A DNA stretch of 64,000 nucleotides from Paraprevotella clara YIT 11840. Lineage in GTDB: Bacteria; Bacteroidota; Bacteroidia; Bacteroidales; Bacteroidaceae. The notes under the pieces were generated by a model. That model saw nothing but the letters and a program-made list of their open reading frames with translations, searched no databases and was not told where the DNA came from. Each line of letters begins with the position of its first letter. The first letter of the stretch is position 1. Shown one piece after another: positions 1 to 8,200 of the stretch. Made by a program: the position numbers and the translations under genes. The stretch lies in contig NZ_JH376597.1 in NCBI RefSeq assembly GCF_000233955.1, positions 1-64,000 of the forward strand, read 5' to 3'.

Positions 1-487
1 GCACCACGTCGAGCAAGGGCGCATCGTATTCGTCAATGAGCACCACTACTTGACGGCCTGTCTGTTCGTAAGCCCTTTGAATCAGTCCCTCCAAACGTTG
101 GTTGACTTTGACGTCCCCTTTACCGCGCCCGTAAAGGGCTTCATATCTCAGCAGTTTCTTCTCCAGTTCCAAAATCAGGTCTTCCTTATCCACGTGCTTC
201 GCCGTGCTCATGTCGAAATGCAGGACGGGATATTCCGTCCATTCCGTTTCCAACCTCTCCAAAGCCAAACCCTTAAACAGTTCTCTACGCCCTTCAAAAT
301 AGGCTTCCAAAGTACTTGTCAACAGCGACTTTCCGAAACGGCGCGGACGGCTCAGGAATATGTAATTTGAGTCGGAATGCGCCATACGGTAGACGTATTC
401 CGTCTTGTCTATATACAAGTAATTACCGTTCCTTATTTTTTCAAACGTCTGTATGCCAATAGGATAAAGCCTTCTCAAAAAAAACAT
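1..487 (-). CDS. AAA-ATPase-like / PD-(D/E)XK-type protein, partial (C-terminus beyond window)
   Basis: The minus-strand frame is open from an ATG at 487 to the window edge, about 162 residues. It begins MFFLRRLYPIGIQTFEKIR, continues with YLYIDKTEYVYRM, a FLSRPRRFGKSLL stretch and, near the edge, VVVLIDEYDAPLLDV. The Arg-rich FGKS loop is a Walker A-like motif and LIDEYD is Walker B-like. This combination is characteristic of the Bacteroidetes AAA-ATPase-like family (PF09820), whose full members usually end in a PD-(D/E)XK nuclease-like domain (DUF1703). That C-terminal part lies outside the window. A purine-rich GGGAGGA lies a few bases before the ATG and supports the start. The role of the family is unknown; many copies occur per genome. 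No neighbour gives a functional clue. Confidence 0.8.
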   Translation of the reverse strand, partial: MFFLRRLYPIGIQTFEKIRNGNYLYIDKTEYVYRMAHSDSNYIFLSRPRRFGKSLLTSTLEAYFEGRRELFKGLALERLETEWTEYPVLHFDMSTAKHVDKEDLILELEKKLLRYEALYGRGKGDVKVNQRLEGLIQRAYEQTGRQVVVLIDEYDAPLLDVV

Positions 488-667
488 TCCAAGTCCTCCC
501 TTTTATTTCATTTCCGTTCCATCACGTACCTTCAACATCCCGGGAAATCCATAACATCTTCTCAGAATCCGTACACCAACCGGATACTTCATCCAAGCCT
601 TTTCCATAACACCCACGTAAAGGTAGAAAAATCAAACAGACATTCCAAACTTTCCGGCTATAAATAT

Positions 668-1735
668 TTATCCCCGATGCCCCAGCCATTCGTCATAATC
701 ATCCAGCCACTGCAAAAGTTGCCGCTTGCTTTTCTTCATATCAGGCTCCCTGCGCCATGGGACGATTAAAGCATGAGCCTCATGGTAATACATGTTATTA
801 TCCGTACAACCATACAACGTAGCCAATAACAAGGCACGGGATTGCTCCGATTTCAGCAAAGGCAGGATGGTGCGGGAAAAAGCTTCCAACTCGCCCCTCT
901 CTTCCCGATTCCCCAACACCGTATGAGCCATCAATAAGATTGAAGCCAACTTGCAACGCATCACATCGCTATCCATCTGTAACTTACCGTAAGCACGCAA
1001 GGCCTCTTCCGCCAAAGCCCGGTCGGCGTCCGTCACACCGCCACGGGAGTGATAATTCCGTAGTGCCTTATGAAGCCCCTGGAAAATACGTTCATTGGAC
1101 AACTTCGTATACACATGTTTGCCGTTTTCGTTCAGGCCGATGATTTCATACTGTCCGGCAGACACACGCATTAAAGGCACCCACAAACATCCTTCTATGC
1201 AAACCACGACATCCTTATGCCCGGCCCCGGGCTGGACTGCCACCATGGCTTCTACTCCTTTAAACTCCCCTTCCGTAATCCGGACACGGTCGCCTTTCAC
1301 CAGGCGTCCTGCCTCCGGCACATACACCGGAAGCTCGCCACGGTATGCTTCCGCCACCCAACGAAGATTTCTCATTTCAGCATCTGAAAGATAGGGATAA
1401 TGACTTTCGCCACCGCTATGCACGCGCGGCAAAAAACTATAGGCATGCAGGGTACTTCGCTGCCTTCGGTAAATTTCGGCCTCCGTAGAACGAATGAATA
1501 CATAATTGTAAAGCAAGGGTCGCTCCGTACGCACGAATTCCCCACCCTTTCTTTTTACCTCTATATATTTAGGTGCAAAATATTCCAACATCGCTTCATC
1601 CCTCTTCACACTCCGGTCAACCTCCATACGCAATGCACGGGCCGGATCTCCTCTGTGCCCTACGGGAAGTACCAGAATATACCAACGTACAGCATGGCTT
1701 CCCATCCCCCTACGAGATGAAACTATCTCACTCAT
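668..1735 (-). CDS. UpxY/NusG-like transcription antiterminator with long C-terminal extension
   Basis: 355 residues. Residues about 15-125 look like a NusG N-terminal (NGN) domain (RWYILVLPVG; NYVFIRSTEAE), and about 150-175 carry a KOW motif (KGDRVRITEGEFKGVEAMV). UpxY proteins are specialised NusG paralogues that let RNA polymerase read through long capsule operons in Bacteroides, and they are normally the first gene of such an operon. Here no capsule gene follows: the downstream gene is the AAA-ATPase-like one. The protein is about twice as long as a usual UpxY, with roughly 150 extra residues that look helical and match nothing I recognise. A second in-frame Met at 1705 could be the true start. 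The NusG-family call is firm; its target operon is unknown. Confidence 0.8.
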   Translation of the reverse strand: MSEIVSSRRGMGSHAVRWYILVLPVGHRGDPARALRMEVDRSVKRDEAMLEYFAPKYIEVKRKGGEFVRTERPLLYNYVFIRSTEAEIYRRQRSTLHAYSFLPRVHSGGESHYPYLSDAEMRNLRWVAEAYRGELPVYVPEAGRLVKGDRVRITEGEFKGVEAMVAVQPGAGHKDVVVCIEGCLWVPLMRVSAGQYEIIGLNENGKHVYTKLSNERIFQGLHKALRNYHSRGGVTDADRALAEEALRAYGKLQMDSDVMRCKLASILLMAHTVLGNREERGELEAFSRTILPLLKSEQSRALLLATLYGCTDNNMYYHEAHALIVPWRREPDMKKSKRQLLQWLDDYDEWLGHRG

Positions 1736-2192
1736 AAATACTTGATGACCATACCGGTAAAATTACATATTTTACTGGCTTTTAGATATTTACATTAGAC
1801 AAACAGGCATTCCTGAAAATTTAAGTTCCTCGGTTTGCCTATTGCTTCCCTCCGATGCGGCATTGCTTTTGTACATAAAGTGAAAGTACATTCAAAAATG
1901 GCCACCTCTATAAGAAAGAATAATCATTCGGCAAAAATATAAAAAATAATTCATTTGGCATTTCTATTTTAAAAGTTTTTTCATTCTCATGTAAAATTGC
2001 GGAAAAGCAATCCCCCCAATATCCGCCCAAGCACCCGATACCTCATATAAGTGATAAAAATCATAAACCATCCCCAAAAAGTTGGTATCGACTTTTAATG
2101 AAATACTAAAAATTGATTATCTTTGCAGCGCAAAAAGATGAAGGTTTTTAATAAGAATCTCATTATATTACCTATAATAAATTAGTATAATT
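1736..2192. other. AT-rich intergenic region holding the promoter of the NifU-like/GGGtGRT unit
   Basis: 457 bp between a gene leaving to the left and one leaving to the right, so it must hold two promoters. A convincing -7 box is seen only for the rightward unit (2118-2125). Around 1930-1965 two short AATCATTCGGCA / AATTCATTTGGCA stretches resemble half-units of the dispersed CTCAGCCGAA repeat seen elsewhere, but they are too degenerate to call. No coding frame or RNA gene is apparent. Confidence 0.5.
2118..2125 (+). promoter_or_regulatory. Bacteroides-type -7 box (TATCTTTG) for the NifU-like/GGGtGRT unit
   Basis: TATCTTTG matches the Bacteroidetes -7 consensus TAnnTTTG and lies 68 bp before the ATG at 2193. 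A T-rich stretch around 2093-2096 could act as the -33 element. The leader of about 60 nt is AT-rich, as is common for strongly expressed Bacteroides genes. Confidence 0.7.
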
Positions 2193-2894
2193 ATGGTTTA
2201 TTCACACGAAGTAGAAAACATGTGTTGTGTTGCCAAAGGCCCGAACCACGGACCAGCCCCCATTCCTGAAGAAGGCAAATGGGTACAGGCAAAGGAGATC
2301 AAAGACATCTCAGGTTTGACTCACGGTATCGGATGGTGTGCCCCCCAGCAGGGTGCCTGCAAACTGACGCTGAACGTAAAAGAAGGTGTCATCCAGGAAT
2401 GTCTGGTGGAAACTATCGGTTGTTCCGGTATGACCCACTCAGCAGCTATGGCTTCTGAAATTCTTCCGGGCAAGACGATTCTGGAAGCATTGAACACTGA
2501 CTTGGTTTGCGATGCCATCAACACAGCCATGCGCGAATTGTTCCTCCAGATTGTTTACGGCCGTACACAGTCTGCTTTCTCTGAAGGCGGTTTGATGATC
2601 GGTGCCGGATTGGAAGATTTGGGTAAGGGACTGCGTAGCCAGACCGGTACCCTTTATGGTACTTTGGCCAAAGGTACACGTTACTTGGAGTTGACTGAAG
2701 GTTACATCACCAAAATGTTCCTCGACAAGGACGATCAGGTATGTGGTTACGAATTCGTACACATGGGTAAATTCATGGAGGCCATCAAGAAAGGTGTACC
2801 CGCAGACGAAGCTTTGAAGTCTGTAACAGGTACATACGGCCGCACAAAACCGGAACAGGGAATTGTTAAATCTATTGACCCACGTAAAGAATAA
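2193..2894 (+). CDS. NifU/IscU N-terminal-like iron-sulfur scaffold family protein
   Basis: 233 residues. The central part (about residues 45-100) resembles the NifU/IscU scaffold fold: GWCAPQQGACKLTLNV, then ETIGCSGMTHSAAMASEIL and GKTILEAL. Candidate cluster-ligand cysteines are C49, C56 and C77, with an extra CC pair at residues 11-12. In NifU/IscU proteins such cysteines assemble a transient Fe-S cluster; whether this protein does so is not shown by sequence. The C-terminal 100 residues have no recognisable domain. The gene is followed after 17 bp by the GGGtGRT gene, and the two are often neighbours in anaerobes. Codon use is strongly biased to GGT, AAC and CGT, as in highly expressed genes. 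No isc or suf genes are nearby. Confidence 0.7.
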   Translation: MVYSHEVENMCCVAKGPNHGPAPIPEEGKWVQAKEIKDISGLTHGIGWCAPQQGACKLTLNVKEGVIQECLVETIGCSGMTHSAAMASEILPGKTILEALNTDLVCDAINTAMRELFLQIVYGRTQSAFSEGGLMIGAGLEDLGKGLRSQTGTLYGTLAKGTRYLELTEGYITKMFLDKDDQVCGYEFVHMGKFMEAIKKGVPADEALKSVTGTYGRTKPEQGIVKSIDPRKE

Positions 2895-2895
2895 T

Positions 2896-2903
2896 AAGGA
2901 GGA
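2896..2903 (+). promoter_or_regulatory. Strong Shine-Dalgarno (AAGGAGGA) before the GGGtGRT gene
   Basis: AAGGAGGA sits 8 nt before the ATG at 2912. Such a full-length SD is uncommon in Bacteroidales, where initiation usually relies on unstructured AT-rich leaders. It fixes the start codon and, with the codon bias, points to high expression. Confidence 0.7.
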
Positions 2904-2911
2904 ACCAGATT

Positions 2912-3922
2912 ATGATTAGAGAAGTGAAATTTGAAAGTCAGGACCGTCGTATCAAGCAGATTTTGGCTGCATTGAACGAAAACGGTATCAAAGATATTGA
3001 AGAGGCTAACAAAATCTGTGAAGAAGCTGGTTTGGATCCTTACAAGACTTGCGAAGAAACCCAAATGATTTGCTTCGAAAATGCAAAGTGGGCTTACGTG
3101 GTAGGTTCTGCCATTGCATTGAAGAAGGGATGCAAGAATGCAGCCGACGCTGCCGAAGCTATCGGTATCGGTTTGCAGGCTTTCTGTATTCCGGGTTCTG
3201 TGGCCGACGACCGTAAAGTAGGTATCGGACACGGAAACTTGGCAGCCCGTCTGCTCCGCGAAGAGACGCAGTGTTTCGCCTTCTTGGCCGGCCACGAATC
3301 TTTCGCTGCTGCCGAAGGTGCCATCAAGATTGCCGAAATGGCCAACAAAGTTCGTAAGAACCCGTTGCGTTGCATCTTGAACGGTTTGGGCAAGGATGCC
3401 GCCATGATTATCTCACGTATCAACGGCTTTACTTACGTACAAACGAAATTCGACTACTACACGGGCGAACTGAACGTAGTGAAAGAAACCGCTTACTCAG
3501 ACGGCCCTCGTGCTAAGGTAAAATGCTACGGTGCAGACGATGTGCGCGAAGGTGTGGCTATCCTGTGGAAGGAAAACGTAGACGTATCTATCACGGGTAA
3601 CTCTACCAACCCGACCCGCTTCCAGCACCCTGTAGCCGGTACGTACAAGAAAGAGCGTGTATTGGCAGGCAAGCCTTACTTCTCAGTGGCTTCAGGTGGC
3701 GGTACAGGCCGTACCTTGCACCCGGACAACATGGCTGCCGGCCCGGCTTCTTACGGTATGACGGATACGCTCGGCCGTATGCACTCAGACGCTCAGTTTG
3801 CAGGTTCTTCATCCGTTCCCGCTCACGTAGAAATGATGGGCTTCCTGGGTATCGGTAACAATCCGATGGTAGGTTGTACGGTAGCTTGTGCTGTAAACGT
3901 GTCTTTGGCTCTGAGCAAGTAA
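2912..3922 (+). CDS. GGGtGRT family protein (function unknown)
   Basis: 336 residues, cytosolic, without signal peptide or membrane segment. The C-terminal part carries SGGGTGRTLHPDNMAAG, the motif after which the GGGtGRT family (PF14057) is named. The family occurs in strict and facultative anaerobes and has no established reaction. Seven or so cysteines are present, including a C-x7-C pattern in the N-terminal third (NKICEEAGLDPYKTCEETQM). It shares an mRNA with the NifU-like gene upstream: same strand, 17-bp gap, one promoter before and one terminator after. A joint role in metal or redox chemistry is an inference from this pairing only. Codon bias indicates high expression. Confidence 0.85.
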   Translation: MIREVKFESQDRRIKQILAALNENGIKDIEEANKICEEAGLDPYKTCEETQMICFENAKWAYVVGSAIALKKGCKNAADAAEAIGIGLQAFCIPGSVADDRKVGIGHGNLAARLLREETQCFAFLAGHESFAAAEGAIKIAEMANKVRKNPLRCILNGLGKDAAMIISRINGFTYVQTKFDYYTGELNVVKETAYSDGPRAKVKCYGADDVREGVAILWKENVDVSITGNSTNPTRFQHPVAGTYKKERVLAGKPYFSVASGGGTGRTLHPDNMAAGPASYGMTDTLGRMHSDAQFAGSSSVPAHVEMMGFLGIGNNPMVGCTVACAVNVSLALSK

Positions 3923-3950
3923 TCACTGAACATAGACTGCATAAAACCAA

Positions 3951-3984
3951 TAAAGGGGACGTTTTCTAGCGTCCCCTTTATTAT
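3951..3984 (+). terminator. Rho-independent terminator of the NifU-like/GGGtGRT unit
   Basis: A perfect 11-bp stem, TAAAGGGGACG with CGTCCCCTTTA, closes an 8-nt loop, 28 bp after the stop codon, and is followed by TTATTG. Because the stem is flanked by A on one side and T on the other it could also stop transcripts from the opposite strand. Confidence 0.85.
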
Positions 3985-4004
3985 TGCCTATCGACTAAAA
4001 CTTA

Positions 4005-4214
4005 TTAATAAACCAACATATAATACACATTGTCTCCTTCACGTTCTTGCTTAATCTTATGCTCCTGCATCAGACGGGCAATGCTCAGGCACAATTCCGT
4101 AGTTCCTAACTTACATTGGTTTTGTAACTCGTCGAACGTACACCGCAATAAATTCGACAACGTCTTGTAAACGCTCATACTGCGTGATTTGATGGTTTTT
4201 TCGTCTGGTATCAT
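4005..4214 (-). CDS. Small winged-helix-like protein
   Basis: 69 residues. The sequence reads as a mini winged helix-turn-helix: a first helix (SVYKTLSNLLRCTF), the DELQNQCKLGTTELCLSIARLM helix-turn-helix core and a short wing ending in DNVYYMLVY. It resembles the small Bacteroidetes wHTH proteins of the DUF2582 type, which have no known target. There is no cofactor or dimer domain. It ends 21 bp after the terminator of the upstream convergent unit. The family assignment is from pattern only. Confidence 0.5.
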   Translation of the reverse strand: MIPDEKTIKSRSMSVYKTLSNLLRCTFDELQNQCKLGTTELCLSIARLMQEHKIKQEREGDNVYYMLVY

Positions 4215-4405
4215 AATGTATCTTTGTTGTTGATTGCAAAGAAACGAATTAAAATCTCCTCCTCAGCAAACCACCTTATAATAGATGTTCCTTTTACCCA
4301 TTTTTCAGAAGAACAAAAGTCTCTTTGCATTATAAGAGCAATAACCCCCTTCGAGAAACTTAAAAATAACCCTAAATAGCAAGGTGTGTTAAAATCCTCT
4401 TTCAT

Positions 4406-4451
4406 AAAAAATCCGGTTCTTCCCTGAACCCATTTATCAGGAAAGAACCGG
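4406..4451 (-). terminator. Terminator downstream of rubrerythrin
   Basis: Read on the minus strand, CCGGTTCTTTCCTGA pairs with TCAGGGAAGAACCGG (15 bp with one mismatch) around a 9-nt loop and runs into ATTTTTTATG. It lies 39 bp after the rubrerythrin stop codon. Confidence 0.85.
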
Positions 4452-4489
4452 AAAGCCTCGTTCGTTTTCCGTAAAAATACGGCAAACGA

Positions 4490-5068
4490 TTAATAGTTCT
4501 CTTTCTTCACTTCGAAGTAAGCCTGCGGATGCAAGCAAGCCGGGCACATCTGCGGAGCTTCTTTACCCACATGGATATAACCGCAGTTGCGGCACTGCCA
4601 TACCGTCTCACCGTCCTTCTCGAACACTTTGAATTCCTCCAAGTTCTTCAACAAAGCCAGATAACGCTCTTCGTGACCCTTTTCCGCCACAGAAATCATA
4701 CGATACATCGCAGCAATGGCAGGAAAACCTTCTTCGTCCGCAATATCTGCAAACTTAGGATAATCCAACGACCACTCTTCGTGTTCTCCGGCAGCCGCAG
4801 CCTTCAGGTTCTCCATGGTAGTACCGATTACACCGGCCGGATAGCTGGCCGTAATCTCTACCATACCGCCTTCCAGCCACTTGAACATACGTTTTGCATG
4901 TTCTTTTTCCTGGTCGGCCGTTTCCGTAAATATAGCCGCAATCTGTTCATAACCCTCTTTCTTTGCCGCACTGGCAAAGTAAGTGTATCTCATTCTGGCC
5001 TGAGACTCACCGGCAAAAGAAATCATCAGATTCTTTTCCGTACGCGTACCTTTAATACTCTTCCCCAT
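4490..5068 (-). CDS. rbr: Rubrerythrin
   Basis: 192 residues, the usual length. Residues 1-145 form the ferritin-like diiron domain with the expected ligands in AGESQAR (E21), ADQEKEHAKR (E54, H57) and the later EHEEW and EKGHEER segments. The C-terminal 40 residues are a rubredoxin-like Fe(SCys)4 site with two Cys pairs (CRNCGY and MCPAC). Rubrerythrin reduces hydrogen peroxide in the cytosol of anaerobes, using electrons passed through its rubredoxin domain. It is monocistronic, with its own -7 box (5120-5127) and terminator. The spacing within both metal sites looks intact. Confidence 0.97.
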   Translation of the reverse strand: MGKSIKGTRTEKNLMISFAGESQARMRYTYFASAAKKEGYEQIAAIFTETADQEKEHAKRMFKWLEGGMVEITASYPAGVIGTTMENLKAAAAGEHEEWSLDYPKFADIADEEGFPAIAAMYRMISVAEKGHEERYLALLKNLEEFKVFEKDGETVWQCRNCGYIHVGKEAPQMCPACLHPQAYFEVKKENY

Positions 5069-5119
5069 AACTTTTCTTTTTAAAATTTTGAATTTAAATC
5101 TATAACTTTTCTAACGTTT

Positions 5120-5127
5120 CAAAGATA
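5120..5127 (-). promoter_or_regulatory. rbr: -7 box (TATCTTTG) for rubrerythrin
   Basis: TATCTTTG on the minus strand matches TAnnTTTG, 52 bp before the rubrerythrin ATG. The leader between them is AT-rich. No convincing -33 TTTG is seen. Confidence 0.7.
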
Positions 5128-5229
5128 CGGATAAAAACGTTCATATTTGTAATCATTACAGTGTATTTTCCTTAATTCTATGTTAAAGAATGCTACGCCG
5201 CACAATTTCCAACTGTGCGGCATGCCCCG

Positions 5230-8200
5230 TCAGTCCACAGTTACTTTACGGCTCACCGTCCGCTGACCTTGGGTCATCTTAACCATGTACATACCAGACT
5301 TAAATCCATTCTCTTCCATATACACCCTGACTTCCGACGGCATGCAGGTAAAATATCCCGCACGTGCTCCATCCAACGTATAAACCACGCAATCTACCGG
5401 TTCACCGGAAACCACCCCCGTAATACCCGTCGCAGTTTTCACTTTCAGGACACCGTCTTCCAACGCAGAAGTATCCCATTCCAATCCTTCTCCGGGGCTA
5501 TCCAAATCCAGCGTACAGGCGGAAGAGAGCACCGTCCGGTTTGCAGTCCACAGTTGAAACTCATCCCCGGCTTCCAGTTCGAGCCCTTCACGTACCGACA
5601 CTTTCAGCGTACCACGCAGGGAGAACGAGCTTATTCCTTCCAAGGTCGTACAGCGTACTTTGGAGGCCACATTGAACATTACCTCCCCACCGGCACTGAC
5701 CGTAAGCCTCTTGCCAGAGAAATCCAACGCTCCGGAAGAAGCACCCTCACGTGTTCCGGAATACAAGCGTCCGCCACGTTCCACCGTGACCGAAGCATTA
5801 CCCAATTTACCCAAGCCACACAACACCGCACCGTCCTCAACCGAGAGTTCTCCGCTTCCCAGCATAGCATTTTCTGCCGAGCGGTCATTCAGGCAAAGCG
5901 TACCTTCCTTCACGGCCACTTCGCCCGTATTGTCCCATACTCCACTAACCGTCATCTTGCCGCTGCCCACTTTCTCAAATTTAGAATTGGCTGTTACGGT
6001 TCCGGCCCAAGTGAAATCATCGTCGCATCCCACCTGCCACGTGTTGACACCCGTGGCCCCGTCATTGGCAAAAGAAGCATAACCGCCCAACGCACCTTTT
6101 CCGGCCAGTTTCCCAATACGGAAAGTCCGCCCGGTGTTTTGCACTGTTACTCCTCCGGCGATATTAAGCGTTCCGTCCGGCATACCCGAAGACGTATTGA
6201 GCGTAAAACGCGGATAAGTGTCGGCCATGTCTGCCGTGGCATTGATTGTCCCTGTAAACTGGGCCAAATTGACAGCCACCGGCGTGCGGGTGGCAAACCA
6301 ACCATTACCGTGTTCCACTGCACAGTATATCGTAAGCGTACCTTCGCCCGTTATCTTATTGGTATAAGTCGAACGGTTGGCCAACGACCACGTACCGCTA
6401 CCGCCTTCCGGCACATGAATGGCATAACTTGAACCTGTATTTTCATACAACGTGCCGGAACGGAACTCCACCGTCCGCGCAGGCTTGTCGCAAGCCACAC
6501 ACTGCACGGTACCGCCATCGAGGGCAAGGCGTTCCAACGAAGGACAGGCCGTGTTCAGTTTCATCCATCCGTCTCCTTTCTTGGTGAGTAGCGTACCCTC
6601 CACCGGGGTTTCGATGATGAAATCCTTGAGATTCTCAACGCAGCCGCCATCTTCGCCTTCCATCTTCATGGGAGAGCCTTGGGTAACAGTCTCCGTCGTC
6701 CGCAACGTGGCGCCGTTCTCTATGACGAAGAGGTCGGCCGATTCCACCACTCCGCCCAGACCTCCGTAAGCCCGTGTGGAGTTGCTCAACATATTCACCG
6801 ATACCGTACCGCCACTGATACGCGTACCGCCCGTATACGTATTGTCGTTACTGATGGTCAGCATACCGCTGCCGCGTTTCACTAATGCCGTATGGCCCGC
6901 AAGGGCACCCGTCCCGCTGAAAGCATAATTCAAAGTATTGTCCACAGTGACACTTTCGGCCTCGATACTGCCGGAAAGGCTCACGCTCCTGCGTTCGGCC
7001 GTATCGTCGAACAAAACCCTGTCGCCCGTCACGAAAAATACGGGTCCGGCCTCTTCTGCCAAGGTGAAATTCTCGCTTTGGCCAAAGTCCCAGATATTGC
7101 TGTTCAAACCGTTCCAAACCACATCGGATACAGCACGCACGTCACTTAGGGAAAGATACAGCGTACCGTCTTCCAACACCAACCGGGCACTCATTTGCGA
7201 ACTGATACCCTCGATGAGGATACTGGAAAGTTCACCCTTGACCATAGCCGCCGTGCCTATCGGATAACGTCCGGGCTGCACATCCTCGCCCCGGAACTCA
7301 AATACAGGCGCCAAATACTTCGGCCCGTATTTCCATGACTTCGTTTCGACGGTAAGCACCTTAGCATCGAGACGGTCGGAAGTAAAGTCATTCTTCAAAT
7401 CAAAGACCACGCGCGAACCGAAACCCAGCGTCGCGGAGTCCGTCGTAATGGTGCCAACCTGTCCGTCACCGCCCGGATAGACTGTAGCATTATAGTCCGC
7501 CTTGATGCTATGGAAAGTACCGGCGGAACGGAGCGACGTATGACGGTTAAGCCAAAGGGAGGACTGTTTCATCGTCCCGTTGAAAACGAGTGTCCCGTTC
7601 CACACATCCGTATTGCCGCGATGGGTCATCTCCACGTCCGGCAGCACCAACGTACCTTCGCCCTGCTTGACCAAGCGTGTGGCCCCACTGAACCCGCTAC
7701 CCGTCACCGTACAAGTATAATAGTCATAATCGATAGGCACGTCTTTCGTGGTACAATCGCTCAGTGCCGTTCCTTTCACCCACGAAGGCACGTTGAACAC
7801 AGCCACCCATGGTTCGGCACCGGACTCCACTGCCACTTGCGTGTCCGCATTGTCGAACACAAGCACCTGACTACCGTTGTGTGCCGTAGTAATATTGCCC
7901 CCATTCGCAATCTGCGTACGCCCCTCCGTGGTGAGCGGCGGCGGAGCCACGGTGATGTCCTCCAGTTCGCCCAAGAAATAACTCAGGTGGGGAGGCTGGT
8001 TGTAACCGATGGTTTCCCACACCATGCCCTGCCGGTATTGATGATCGTGCCAGAGAGTGGGGATACGGAAATCCGTCGGATAGTTGGTCGTATAAATCAG
8101 CAAATCTTTCCCGTCGCGTACGAGCAGTTCCTCTCGCCAGTCACCGAAGAGGTCACCCGTGACGCATGGGTTGTTTTTAGTCCCATTGTTCATGGCACCG

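Noticed and set aside
1930-1965. Possible fifth copy of the CTCAGCCGAA repeat
   Set aside because: Only the ATTCGGCA / ATTTGGCA half-motifs are present; the diagnostic CTCAGCC and TTCTGCGCC parts are missing.
4211-4405. 64-codon minus-strand frame overlapping the winged-helix gene by 4 bp
   Set aside because: No recognisable composition or motif, no -7 box, and it covers AT-rich leader sequence; the ATGA overlap seems accidental.
5230-5450. Type IX secretion sorting signal at the C-terminus of the PL11 protein
   Set aside because: The tail resembles such domains, but similar short C-terminal domains are common in gut Bacteroides that lack type IX secretion; there is no evidence for the system here.
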